This document shows, piece after piece, positions 47,802-56,179 of a DNA stretch of 64,000 nt (position 1 is its first letter; every line of letters starts with the position of its first letter). Origin of the DNA: Mitsuaria chitosanitabida ATCC BAA-476 = NBRC 102408. GTDB taxonomy: Bacteria; Pseudomonadota; Gammaproteobacteria; Burkholderiales; Burkholderiaceae_C. The translations under genes and the position numbers were made by a program. The notes beneath the pieces are model-generated. The model worked only from the letters and a program-made list of their open reading frames with translations, had not been told where the DNA came from and ran no database searches. The stretch spans positions 101,855-165,854 of the forward strand of contig NZ_BCYP01000035.1 in NCBI RefSeq assembly GCF_001598255.1. The letters run 5' to 3'.

Positions 47802-48211
47802 GTCAGCTCGTCGATCAGGGCCTTGCCCGCGGCGGCGCCGGCGGCCAGGTAGCCGGCCACGGTGCTGCCGGCGTCGCCCAGTTCCTTGAGCGCGGTGCCG
47901 GTGCCGCTGACGACCGCGTTCTTCACGTCGGTGGCGACTTCCTTGACCTCGCTCATGCCGGTGCTGACGGCCGAGCCCAGCGACTTGGCGCCGTCCTCCA
48001 GCGCCTGCAGGCCTTCCTCGCTCCAGTGCACGACGGCGCTGACGGCGTTCTCGCCGCCCTGCACCGCGGCTTGCGCCAGGCCGATGGCGCCGGCGGCGAC
48101 GGTGCCGTACTCGCGGGCGTTGATCTCGAAGCTGCCGCCGGGGCGGCTGACGAGCTGTTGGGAGGCGATCAGCGGAATGCCGGCGCCGGTGCTGCTGGTG
48201 ACTGAGCTCAT
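47798..48211 (-). CDS. Small Ala/Gly/Val-rich protein, unknown function
   Basis: A 137-residue protein not recognised as a known family. It lacks a Sec signal and starts with a Ser/Thr-rich stretch. From about residue 35 it forms long amphipathic, small-residue-rich helices (EYGTVAAGAIGLAQAAVQGG, then GAKSLGSAVSTGMSEVKEVA and AGYLAAGAAAGKALI). Such composition is seen in secreted translocator-like, bacteriocin-like and surface proteins, so no role can be assigned. An excellent GGAGGGG site precedes the ATG. As the first gene of the operon with the lipoprotein and FlgH-like genes, it could be the substrate or inner component of whatever they build. Confidence 0.72.
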   Translation of the reverse strand: MSSVTSSTGAGIPLIASQQLVSRPGGSFEINAREYGTVAAGAIGLAQAAVQGGENAVSAVVHWSEEGLQALEDGAKSLGSAVSTGMSEVKEVATDVKNAVVSGTGTALKELGDAGSTVAGYLAAGAAAGKALIDELT

Positions 48212-48547
48212 GACCCCTCCGGGGCAGTGGTTGCGGTGGAATGGATTCTTCCGACCCGCGGCACGGCGGATGCCCCGATGACTCGCCGGTGATCACGCCA
48301 GTACAAACTTTCTATATTTCCTGCCGCACATCCGCCGACACCGATGTACATCGCCTGTGAACAAGCATTGCCGCAGCGGACGCCGCGCGTGTCGGGCGCC
48401 GCCATGCGCCCTCGTGTGTCCTGCTCTTGTCGCGCGCGTTCGCGGGCATGTCGCCTCTGTGGCGAGGCTGGCACGAGACCTCGCGAGGACGGGGCGCGAC
48501 ATCCGCCGGCGGCGGTCCGCCGCAGGCGTCGCGGTATGCTTGCCCGC
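48212..48547. other. 336-base divergent gap at the right edge of the accessory block
   Basis: The gap lies between the small-protein operon (minus) and nudB (plus). An AT-rich patch at about 48301-48320 (containing TCTATATTTC) is the best promoter candidate, probably for the minus-strand operon, but no convincing -35 partner was found. From about 48360 to 48530 the sequence is GC-rich with no coding signal. No repeat, tRNA or attachment-site duplication was recognised. Confidence 0.5.
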
Positions 48548-49099
48548 ATGAGCGAAGCCCCCGTCGCCCCCGTGCTGCCCGCGTGTCCGGACCCCGTGCC
48601 GGAGTCCGCCGCGCGGCCCTTCAAGATTCCCGAATCCGTCCTGGTCGTCATCCACACCGACGCGCTGGAGGTGCTGATGCTGGAGCGCGCCGACCGCCCC
48701 GGCTTCTGGCAATGCGTGACCGGCTCCAAGGACACGCCGGACGAGCCGCTGTCGCTGACCGCCGCCCGCGAGGTGGAGGAGGAGACCGGCATCCGCGTGC
48801 AAGACCTGACCCCGGGCGCGCTGGTCGACTGGGACCTGGCCAATCGCTACGAGATCTATCCCGTCTGGCGCCACCGCTACGCGCCCGGCGTGACGCGCAA
48901 CACCGAGCACGTCTTCGGCCTCACGGTGCCGGCCGGCACCCCGGTGCGCCTGGCCCCGCGCGAGCACCTGAACCTGCGCTGGCTCCCGTGGCGCGAGGCC
49001 GCCGACCTGTGCTTCTCCCCGTCCAACGCCGAGGCCATCCTGCAGCTGCCCGCGCGGCGCGGCGCGGGCGCCCCGGCCCGCCCGGAGGCCGCGCGATGA
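48548..49099 (+). CDS. nudB: Dihydroneopterin triphosphate diphosphatase (Nudix)
   Basis: A 183-residue Nudix hydrolase that removes pyrophosphate from dihydroneopterin triphosphate in folate synthesis. The Nudix box appears as GSKDTPDEPLSLTAAREVEE with following ETGI, with the one-residue-longer G-to-E spacing seen in betaproteobacterial NudB. FKIPESVLVVIHTDALEVLM at the N-terminus and FWQCVTGSKD are also characteristic. An ATG four codons earlier (48536) is equally possible; neither has a strong ribosome-binding site. Its stop overlaps the EEP gene's start (ATGA). The nudB-EEP-clsB trio normally lies close to aspS. Confidence 0.9.
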   Translation: MSEAPVAPVLPACPDPVPESAARPFKIPESVLVVIHTDALEVLMLERADRPGFWQCVTGSKDTPDEPLSLTAAREVEEETGIRVQDLTPGALVDWDLANRYEIYPVWRHRYAPGVTRNTEHVFGLTVPAGTPVRLAPREHLNLRWLPWREAADLCFSPSNAEAILQLPARRGAGAPARPEAAR

Positions 49100-49926
49100 C
49101 CCGACCGACGCCGCGCCACGCCGCCCACATGAATTCCGCGACCACCGACACCTCGCCCGCGCAGAGCGTCGGTCGGTTGCGCGTGGCGACCTACAACATC
49201 CACAAGGGCGTGCGCGGCATGGGCCTGGGCAAGCGCCTGGAGATCCACAACCTGGGCATGGGCGTGCGGGCGCTGGACGCGGACCTGGTCTTCCTGCAGG
49301 AGGTCCGGCTCTTCCATCACCGCGAGGCGCGCCAGTTCGAGCGCACCTATTTCGGCTGGCCGGAGCAGGGCCAGGCCGAGTTCCTCGCGCCCGACGGCTA
49401 CGAGGTGGCCTACCGGACCAACGCGGTCACGCGCCACGGCGAGCATGGCAACGCGCTGCTGTCGCGCTACCCGATCGGCGACGTCGGCCATCACGACGTC
49501 TCCGACCACCGCTTCGAGCAGCGCGGCCTGCTGCACGTGCCGGTGCAGTGGCAGGGCACCGAGGTGCACACCGTGGTCGCTCACCTGGGCCTGATCCACG
49601 GCAGCCGCGTGCGGCAGGTGCAGCGGCTGGCGGCCTTCATCGAGGACCACGTGCCCAAGGGCGCGCCGCTGGTGGTGGCGGGCGACTTCAACGACTGGGG
49701 CGAGCGGCTGGACGAGCCCATGCGCGCCACCGGCATGAGCCGCGCGCTGCTGCCCGGCGCCAAGCGCTCGCTGCCGACCTTCCCGTCGCGGGTGCCGGTG
49801 TTCTCGCTGGACCGCATCTACATGCGCGGGCTGCGCTGCGTGGACATGAAGGTGCCGCGCGGCCCGACCTGGGCGCGCATGTCCGACCACCTGCCGCTGC
49901 TGGCCGAACTCGTCCTGGAATCTTGA
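49096..49926 (+). CDS. Endonuclease/exonuclease/phosphatase family protein
   Basis: A 276-residue EEP-superfamily phosphodiesterase. The catalytic blocks are LRVATYNIHKGVRG, LVFLQEVR (metal-binding Glu), ALLSRYPI, VVAHLGLIHGSRVRQV (catalytic His), VVAGDFNDW (Asp-x-Asn) and the final SDHLPLLAEL (Asp-His). Members encoded next to clsB may act on phospholipid head groups or nucleic acid; the true substrate is unknown. GGAGG is 7 bases before the ATG at 49096. The stop overlaps the TTG start of clsB, giving a tightly coupled nudB-EEP-clsB unit. The first 25 residues are a polar, probably disordered leader. Confidence 0.9.
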   Translation: MTRPTPRHAAHMNSATTDTSPAQSVGRLRVATYNIHKGVRGMGLGKRLEIHNLGMGVRALDADLVFLQEVRLFHHREARQFERTYFGWPEQGQAEFLAPDGYEVAYRTNAVTRHGEHGNALLSRYPIGDVGHHDVSDHRFEQRGLLHVPVQWQGTEVHTVVAHLGLIHGSRVRQVQRLAAFIEDHVPKGAPLVVAGDFNDWGERLDEPMRATGMSRALLPGAKRSLPTFPSRVPVFSLDRIYMRGLRCVDMKVPRGPTWARMSDHLPLLAELVLES

Positions 49927-51197
49927 AGCGGCCGGCGGAACCCCTCTTCCCGTGGACCCTCGGGTCCCAGCCCAGCTTCACCGGGGCGAACTCGGTGCGG
50001 CTGCTCTGCGGCGGGGACGCGCTGTTCCCCGCGCAGATCGAGGCCATCGACCGGGCCGAGCACGAGGTCTGGCTGGCCACCTACATCTTCCATGACGACG
50101 AGGCCGGTGCCGCCACGGTGGCCGCGCTGCGTCGCGCCGCGCTGCGCGGCGTGCGGGTGAGGGTGGTGGTGGACGGCTTCGGCACCAAGGGCAGCCTGGC
50201 CTGGCTGCGCGAGCAGCTGGCCGACGCGCCGGTGGCGCTGGCGGTGTTCCGACCCATCGACCGGTGGTGGAACTGGCTGCATCCGGGGCAACTGCGGCGG
50301 CTGCACCAGAAACTGTGCGTGGTCGACGGGCGCCAGGCCTTCGTCGGCGGGATCAACGTCATCGACGATCGCGTGGACCTGCACCACGGCCGCACGGAGA
50401 CGCCGCGGCTGGACTTCGCGGTGGGGCTGGGCGGACCGATCGTGCGCTCGGTCGAGCAGGCCGCGCGGGCGGTCTGGACGCGGGCCTGGCTGGGCCACGA
50501 CTTCGGCGACGAGATGCGGGCGATGATCCGCAGCGCCTCGCCCACGCGGCGCGCCAAGCGCCTGATGCGCCGCATCCGCATGCCGCGCGCCGAGCATCGC
50601 CGGCGCGACCCCAGCCGGCTGCCGCCGGTGCGGGCCGCCTTCGTGCTGCGCGACAACCTGCGCCAGCGCCGCACCATCGAGCGCGCCTATGTCGAGGCCA
50701 TCCGCGCCGCGACCACGCGGGTCGACCTGATCACGCCCTACTTCTATCCGGGGCAGCGCTTCCGGCGCGCGCTCAAGGACGCCGCCAAGCGCGGCGTGCA
50801 GGTGCGGCTGCTGCTGCAGGGGAAGGTGGACTACCGCATCGCCGCGGTGGCCGCGCACGCGCTCTACGACGAGCTGCTGGGCCATGGCGTCCACATCTAC
50901 GAGTACACGCCGGCCTTCCTGCACGCCAAGATCTGCGTGGTCGACGAGGACTGGGCGACGGTGGGCAGCTCCAACATCGATCCGCTGTCGCTGCTGCTGA
51001 ACCTGGAGGCGAATGTCGTCGTGCGGGACGCGGCGTTCTCGGGCGACGTGGCCCGGGAGTTCGATGCCGCCGTGGCGCTGTCGCGGCGCGTCGAGCAGCC
51101 CGAGGCGCGCGGCTTGCGCGGCTTCCTCGGGCGGGCGCTGGTGGCGTGGGTCGCCTACGTCTATCTGCGCGTCGCGGGGGCGACCGGGCGGTACTGA
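49923..51197 (+). CDS. clsB: Cardiolipin synthase ClsB-type (phospholipase D family)
   Basis: A 424-residue enzyme with two HKD catalytic motifs: LHQKLCVVDGRQAFVGGIN and LHAKICVVDEDWATVGSSN. FRPIDRWWNWLHPGQLRRLH and ITPYFYPGQRFRRAL are further conserved blocks. The length and absence of long N-terminal membrane helices fit ClsB (YbhO) rather than ClsA. It condenses two phospholipids to make cardiolipin at the inner membrane. A TTG start at 49923, overlapping the EEP stop as TTGA, is chosen because no ATG or GTG fits before the conserved region. Translation probably depends on coupling, as the ribosome-binding site is weak. Confidence 0.92.
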   Translation: MKRPAEPLFPWTLGSQPSFTGANSVRLLCGGDALFPAQIEAIDRAEHEVWLATYIFHDDEAGAATVAALRRAALRGVRVRVVVDGFGTKGSLAWLREQLADAPVALAVFRPIDRWWNWLHPGQLRRLHQKLCVVDGRQAFVGGINVIDDRVDLHHGRTETPRLDFAVGLGGPIVRSVEQAARAVWTRAWLGHDFGDEMRAMIRSASPTRRAKRLMRRIRMPRAEHRRRDPSRLPPVRAAFVLRDNLRQRRTIERAYVEAIRAATTRVDLITPYFYPGQRFRRALKDAAKRGVQVRLLLQGKVDYRIAAVAAHALYDELLGHGVHIYEYTPAFLHAKICVVDEDWATVGSSNIDPLSLLLNLEANVVVRDAAFSGDVAREFDAAVALSRRVEQPEARGLRGFLGRALVAWVAYVYLRVAGATGRY

Positions 51198-51270
51198 GGC
51201 CGCTGTCGGTCGTGAGGACGAGCGGGCTCCACGCGCCCTGTTCCCGCCTGACCGTCCCCGTTGCCTGCGT

Positions 51271-51289
51271 TCCCGCGGCGATCGCGGGA
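51271..51289. terminator. Hairpin between convergent clsB and esterase genes
   Basis: TCCCGCG pairs perfectly with CGCGGGA around GCGAT, midway between the two stops. No T-tract is present; it is a candidate bidirectional terminator. Confidence 0.4.
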
Positions 51290-51308
51290 GCGGCCCCGAG
51301 GCAAGTGC

Positions 51309-52691
51309 TCAGTAGGTGCCCTGGCCCTTGGGCATGGCGGGCCGGGTCTCGACCGGGAAGGGGTCGCGCTGCGTGCGGTTGCCGTCGCGCGGGGCCGCGT
51401 TGAACTGCCGGTCGACGAAGCGCAGCATCGGATCGACGCGCGCGGCCCAACTGTTCTCGTCGTGCGTGCCGCCCTGGACTTCCAGGTAGCCGATATCGCC
51501 GGCCGCCCAGCCGCGCGCGTAGAGCACCGAGCGCAGCTGACGCAGCTGCTTGATGGCGTCCGGGCCTTCGCCGGTGCCCATGTCCAGCCACAGCCGGGGG
51601 CGCGCGACCGACATCGGCAGCGGCGTCTGGCGCGTGTCGCGGATCGGGAACTCGTCGTCCCACCACAGTGAGGGCGACACGACCAGCGCCGTCCCGTAGA
51701 CGTCGCCGTGATGCACCGCCAGCCACAGGCTCATGATGCCGCCCAGCGAGGAGCCGCCCACCGCCGTGTGACCGGCGTCGGTCAGCGTGCGGTAGCGGGC
51801 GTCGATCGCCGGCTTGAGCTGGCCGATCAGGTAGCGCGCGTAGTCGGCGGCCTTGCCGCCCTGCGTGTGGCCGTCGCGGCTCATCGCGCTGGGCGTGTAC
51901 TCGGCGACGCGGTCCGGCGTGTTGGACACGGCCACGATGATCAAGGGCTGGATCTGGCCGCTGACGACCAGGTGCTGCGCGGTCTCGTCGACCTGCCATT
52001 CGGCGCCGGCCGCGGCCGCGTCGAAGACGTTCTGGCCGTCGTGCAGATAGAGCACCGGATAGCGGCGCGCGGTGTCGCGCTCGTAGTTGGGCGGCAGCCA
52101 GACCTGCACGGCGCGCGGGGCCAGCGGGCCGCCGGGCAGCGGGTCCAGGCGCTCGATGGTGCCGGCGCGGCTCAGCGAGATGGGCGCGCCCGGCGCGTTG
52201 AAGGCGCGCGACACGCGCACGACCTCGGACACCAGCTCCAGCGAGCGGTTGCCGCCGGTCTCCCAGCCGGCCTCGCCCTCGGGCTGGCCGGGGCGCTCGA
52301 TGCGGAACTTGTAGGGCACGTTGCCGCCGGCGGGGATCTTGTCGAAGACCGCCTCGGCCGTGTAGCGGCCGGCACTCTCGGCCTCCTCGTCCTTGCCCAG
52401 GCCCGCCTTGCGCGCGGGCAGGGACGTCGACCAGCTCAGCGGCGCCGCGCCGCCGCGCACGACGACCCTGTCCCGCGTCGGGTCGAAGCGGCCGGCGCGG
52501 ATCTCCTCGCGCATGTCGATGTCGAAGATCACCCGCACCGCCGCCGACGCGTGCGCGCCGACGAGCAGCAGCAACAGCGCCGCAACGAAGCGGACAAGCG
52601 CCGAGGCGGCTGGCGCGGTGGCGCGGCGCGGCAGCGCGTGATGCGCGGGGCCCGACAGCGGGCGGAAGAGAGCGAGCAGGGTGGCGGTCAT
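51309..52691 (-). CDS. Exported alpha/beta-hydrolase esterase (enterochelin-esterase-like)
   Basis: A 460-residue secreted hydrolase. A hydrophobic signal region (FVAALLLLLVGAHASA, cleavage near residue 51) is followed by an N-terminal beta-sandwich (residues about 52-170) and a C-terminal esterase-D/Fes-like domain. That domain has YPVLYLHDGQNVFD, the nucleophile elbow GGSSLGG, a WLDMGTGEG strand and a GGTHDENSW histidine. It may cleave esters such as siderophores or polysaccharide substituents; the substrate is unknown. It is convergent with clsB and lies 90 bases downstream of hutH on the same strand, separated by a strong hairpin. The start at 52691 is chosen at the ATG closest to the signal peptide. 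Confidence 0.82.
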   Translation of the reverse strand: MTATLLALFRPLSGPAHHALPRRATAPAASALVRFVAALLLLLVGAHASAAVRVIFDIDMREEIRAGRFDPTRDRVVVRGGAAPLSWSTSLPARKAGLGKDEEAESAGRYTAEAVFDKIPAGGNVPYKFRIERPGQPEGEAGWETGGNRSLELVSEVVRVSRAFNAPGAPISLSRAGTIERLDPLPGGPLAPRAVQVWLPPNYERDTARRYPVLYLHDGQNVFDAAAAGAEWQVDETAQHLVVSGQIQPLIIVAVSNTPDRVAEYTPSAMSRDGHTQGGKAADYARYLIGQLKPAIDARYRTLTDAGHTAVGGSSLGGIMSLWLAVHHGDVYGTALVVSPSLWWDDEFPIRDTRQTPLPMSVARPRLWLDMGTGEGPDAIKQLRQLRSVLYARGWAAGDIGYLEVQGGTHDENSWAARVDPMLRFVDRQFNAAPRDGNRTQRDPFPVETRPAMPKGQGTY

Positions 52692-52713
52692 GGATCGGTC
52701 GATGCGAAGCGGG

Positions 52714-52736
52714 CCGGCGCCGTGAGTCGGCGCCGG
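52714..52736 (-). terminator. GC hairpin between hutH and the esterase gene
   Basis: CCGGCGCCG pairs perfectly with CGGCGCCGG (9 bp) around TGAGT, 46 bases beyond the hutH stop. It probably ends the leftward hut operon, although a T-tract is missing. Confidence 0.5.
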
Positions 52737-52781
52737 GGCCGCCTCACGGGTCGAGACCACGGGCCGCGACCGGCCCGGACC

Positions 52782-54341
52782 TCAACGGAGCACGACCATA
52801 TCAGTTCGGCGATGCAGCAGTGTTGCCACGCCGTGCTCGCCGTCGTCGTTGACCAGGGCGAAGGCGTGCTCGATGTCGGGCGCCAGGTAGTGGTCCTCGT
52901 GCATGGCCGGGCAGCGCGTGCGCAGCAGCGCATGCACGTCCTCCAGCGGCGCCGAGCTGCGCAGCGGACGCAGGAACTCGATGCCCTGCGCGGCGGCCAG
53001 CAGCTCGATGGCGACGATGTGGGCGGTGTTGTCCAGCATCGCGCCCAGACGCCGCGCGCCGAAGGTGGCCATCGACACGTGGTCCTCCTGGTTGGCCGAG
53101 GTCGGCAGGCTGTCCACGCTGGCCGGATGGGCGAGCGACTTGTTCTCGCTGGCCAGCGCCGCGGCGGTGACGTGGGCGATCATGAAGCCGCTGTTCAGGC
53201 CGGCGTTCTCGGTCAGGAAGGGCGGCAGGCGCGACACGCCGGTGTCGATCAGCATCGCGATGCGGCGCTCGGCGATGGCGCCGACCTCCGCGACCGCGCA
53301 GGCCAGCGCGTCGGCGGCGAGGGCCACCGGCTCGGCGTGGAAGTTGCCGCCGCTGATCATGGTCGGGACGCCTTCCTCGGGGGCGAAGACCAGCGGGTTG
53401 TCGGTCACCGCGTTGGCCTCGCGCAGCAGCACGTCGCGGACATAGCGCGACTGGTCCAGGCAGGCGCCCATGACCTGCGGCTGGCAGCGCAGGCAGTAGG
53501 GGTCCTGCACGCGATCGTCGCCGTCGCGATGCGACTGGCGGATCGCGCTGCCCGCCAGCAGCTGACGATACGCGGCGGCGGCCTCGATCTGGCCGGGCTG
53601 GCCGCGCACCTCATGGATGCGGGGATCGAAGGGGCCGTCGCTGCCGCGCGCGGCGTCCAGACTGAGCGCGCCGCTGACGACGGCGGCGGCATAGACGGTC
53701 TCGAAGCGCAGCAGCGCGTCCAGCGCCAGCGCGGTCGAGGTCTGCGTGCCGTTGATCAGCGCCAGGCCTTCCTTGGCCTCCAGCACCAGCGGCTTCAGGC
53801 CGGCCTTCTCGATCTCGGCCAGGGCGGGCTTGCGCTGACCGTCGACCAGCATCTCGCCTTCGCCCATCAGGGCCAGCGTCATGTGCGACAGCGGGGCCAG
53901 GTCGCCCGAGGCGCCCACCGAGCCCTGCGCCGGCACGTAGGGCACCAGGCCCGCGTTGAAGGCGTCGAGGATGCATTGCACGACGGACTCGCGCACGCCG
54001 GAGAAGCCGCGCGCCAGCGAGGCCGCCTTGGTCGCCAGCATCAGCCGCACGACGGCCGGCGCCAGCGGCGCGCCCACGCCCACGCAGTGCGAGCGGATCA
54101 GGTTGCGCTGCAGCGCGGCCAGCTCGTCCTTGCCGATGCGCTTGGACGCGAGCTTGCCGAAACCGGTGTTGACGCCGTAGACCGGGTCGTCACCGGCCGC
54201 GGCGGCCTGCACGACGGCGGCGCCGCGGCGCACCGCGGGCCAGGCGTCCGGATGCAGGGCCAGCGAGACGTCGCCGGCGCGGATGCGGCGCAGCTGCTCG
54301 AGCGACAGCTGGCCGGGGATGAGATGCATGGAAGTCGTCAT
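52782..54341 (-). CDS. hutH: Histidine ammonia-lyase
   Basis: A 519-residue enzyme that deaminates histidine to trans-urocanate. The catalytic MIO cofactor forms from Ala144-Ser145-Gly146 in [42 protein letters not shown] (after EGLALI), [26 protein letters not shown] and the C-terminal [17 protein letters not shown] are all present. The start at 54341 is the first ATG of the conserved region; its ribosome-binding site is weak. It is the last gene of the leftward operon, 92 bases after hutU. Confidence 0.97.
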   Translation of the reverse strand: MTTSMHLIPGQLSLEQLRRIRAGDVSLALHPDAWPAVRRGAAVVQAAAAGDDPVYGVNTGFGKLASKRIGKDELAALQRNLIRSHCVGVGAPLAPAVVRLMLATKAASLARGFSGVRESVVQCILDAFNAGLVPYVPAQGSVGASGDLAPLSHMTLALMGEGEMLVDGQRKPALAEIEKAGLKPLVLEAKEGLALINGTQTSTALALDALLRFETVYAAAVVSGALSLDAARGSDGPFDPRIHEVRGQPGQIEAAAAYRQLLAGSAIRQSHRDGDDRVQDPYCLRCQPQVMGACLDQSRYVRDVLLREANAVTDNPLVFAPEEGVPTMISGGNFHAEPVALAADALACAVAEVGAIAERRIAMLIDTGVSRLPPFLTENAGLNSGFMIAHVTAAALASENKSLAHPASVDSLPTSANQEDHVSMATFGARRLGAMLDNTAHIVAIELLAAAQGIEFLRPLRSSAPLEDVHALLRTRCPAMHEDHYLAPDIEHAFALVNDDGEHGVATLLHRRTDMVVLR

Positions 54342-54433
54342 GGGGACTCGAAGAGAAAACGGATTCGATGACGGGACCGGCGATCGATCCCGGATTGGAC
54401 ACCTGCGCGGTGCGTGTCGGTGAGCGTCGGCGC

Positions 54434-56119
54434 TCAGCGGTCGAGCATCGGCAGCTTCAGGCCGCGCTCGCGGGCCGTGGTCTGGGCGATCTCGTAGCCG
54501 GCGTCGGCATGGCGCATGACGCCGGTGCCGGGATCGTTCCACAGCACGCGGGCGATGCGCTTGTCGGCGGCTTCGGTGCCGTCGCAGACGATCACCACGC
54601 CGCTGTGCTGCGAGTAGCCCATGCCCACGCCGCCGCCGTGGTGCAGCGACACCCAGGTCGCGCCGCCCGCGGTGTTGAGCATGGCGTTGAGCAGCGGCCA
54701 GTCGGACACGGCGTCGGAGCCGTCCTTCATGGACTCGGTCTCGCGGTTGGGGCTGGCCACCGAGCCGGAGTCCAGGTGGTCGCGGCCGATCACGATCGGC
54801 GCCTTCAGCTCGCCGGTGCGGACCATCTCGTTGAAGGCCAGGCCGGCCTTGTGGCGCTCGCCCAGGCCCAGCCAGCAGATGCGCGCGGGCAAGCCCTGGA
54901 AGGCGATGCGCTCGCGCGCCATGTCCAGCCAGCGGTGCACGCCGGCGTGGTGCGGGAAGAGCTCCTTGATCTTGGCGTCGGTCTTGTAGATGTCCTCGGG
55001 ATCGCCGGACAGGGCGACCCAGCGGAAGGGACCGCGGCCCTCGCAGAACTGCGGGCGCACGTAGGCGGGCACGAAGCCGGGGAAGTCGAAGGCGTTCTTC
55101 ACGCCCTGGTCGAAGGCGACCTGGCGGATGTTGTTGCCGTAGTCGACGGTGGCGATGCCCATGGCCTGGAAGTCCAGCATGGCCTGCACGTGGACCGCGC
55201 AGCCGCGCGCGGCGGCGGCCTTCAGGTCGGCGTGCCTGGACGCGTCGCCCGCGGCGGCCTTCCATTGCTCCACGGTCCAGCCCACCGGCAGGTAGCCGTT
55301 GATCAGGTCGTGCGCCGAGGTCTGGTCGGTGACCAGGTCCGGCTTGATCGCGCTGCCGGCCTTCACGCGGGCGACCAGCTGCGGGAGCACCTCCGCCGCG
55401 TTGCCCAGCAGCGCGATGGAGACGGCCTTCTTCTCGGCCGTGTACTTGGCGATGCGGGCCAGCGCGTCGTCCAGGTCGGTGGCCTGCTCGTCGACGTAGC
55501 GGGTCTTGAGGCGGAAGTCGATGCGCGACTGCTGGCACTCGATGGTCAGCGAGCAGGCGCCGGCGAAGGTCGCCGCCAGCGGCTGCGCGCCGCCCATGCC
55601 GCCCAGGCCGGCGGTCAGCACCCAGCGGCCGACCATGTCGCCGCCGAAGTGCTGGCGGCCGGCCTCGGCGAAGGTTTCATAGGTGCCCTGCACGATGCCC
55701 TGCGAGCCGATGTAGATCCACGAGCCGGCCGTCATCTGGCCGTACATCATCAGACCCTTGCGGTCCAGCTCGTTGAAGTGCTCCCAGTTGGCCCAGGCCG
55801 GCACAAGGTTGGAGTTGGCCAGCAGCACGCGCGGCGCGTCCACGTGCGACGGGAAGACGCCGACCGGCTTGCCCGACTGGATCAGCAGGGTCTCGTCCTC
55901 GTTGAGGTTCTTGAGCGACGTGAGGATCTGCTCGAAGCAGTCCCAGTTGCGCGCCGCCTTGCCGATGCCGCCGTAGACGACCAGGGCGTCGGGGTTCTCG
56001 GCCACGACCGGGTCCAGGTTGTTCTGGATCATCCGGTAGGCGGCCTCGATCAGCCAGTTCTTGCAGGTCAGTTGCGTGCCGACGGGGGCGCGGACGACGC
56101 GGGGTTGGGCGTTGCTCAT
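54434..56119 (-). CDS. hutU: Urocanate hydratase
   Basis: A 561-residue NAD+-dependent enzyme converting urocanate to 4-imidazolone-5-propionate. Typical blocks are [92 protein letters not shown] following SLHHGGG, and [10 protein letters not shown]. The start at 56119 is supported by AAGGA about 8 bases upstream. The 11-residue in-frame extension is not conserved. It lies between the permease gene and hutH, all on the minus strand and probably one transcript under HutC. Confidence 0.97.
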   Translation of the reverse strand: MSNAQPRVVRAPVGTQLTCKNWLIEAAYRMIQNNLDPVVAENPDALVVYGGIGKAARNWDCFEQILTSLKNLNEDETLLIQSGKPVGVFPSHVDAPRVLLANSNLVPAWANWEHFNELDRKGLMMYGQMTAGSWIYIGSQGIVQGTYETFAEAGRQHFGGDMVGRWVLTAGLGGMGGAQPLAATFAGACSLTIECQQSRIDFRLKTRYVDEQATDLDDALARIAKYTAEKKAVSIALLGNAAEVLPQLVARVKAGSAIKPDLVTDQTSAHDLINGYLPVGWTVEQWKAAAGDASRHADLKAAAARGCAVHVQAMLDFQAMGIATVDYGNNIRQVAFDQGVKNAFDFPGFVPAYVRPQFCEGRGPFRWVALSGDPEDIYKTDAKIKELFPHHAGVHRWLDMARERIAFQGLPARICWLGLGERHKAGLAFNEMVRTGELKAPIVIGRDHLDSGSVASPNRETESMKDGSDAVSDWPLLNAMLNTAGGATWVSLHHGGGVGMGYSQHSGVVIVCDGTEAADKRIARVLWNDPGTGVMRHADAGYEIAQTTARERGLKLPMLDR

Positions 56120-56179
56120 GGTGGGGTCCTTCAGGGATTCGGAAAGATTCAAGGAAACGGGGGCGAGGGGGCTCGGCGC

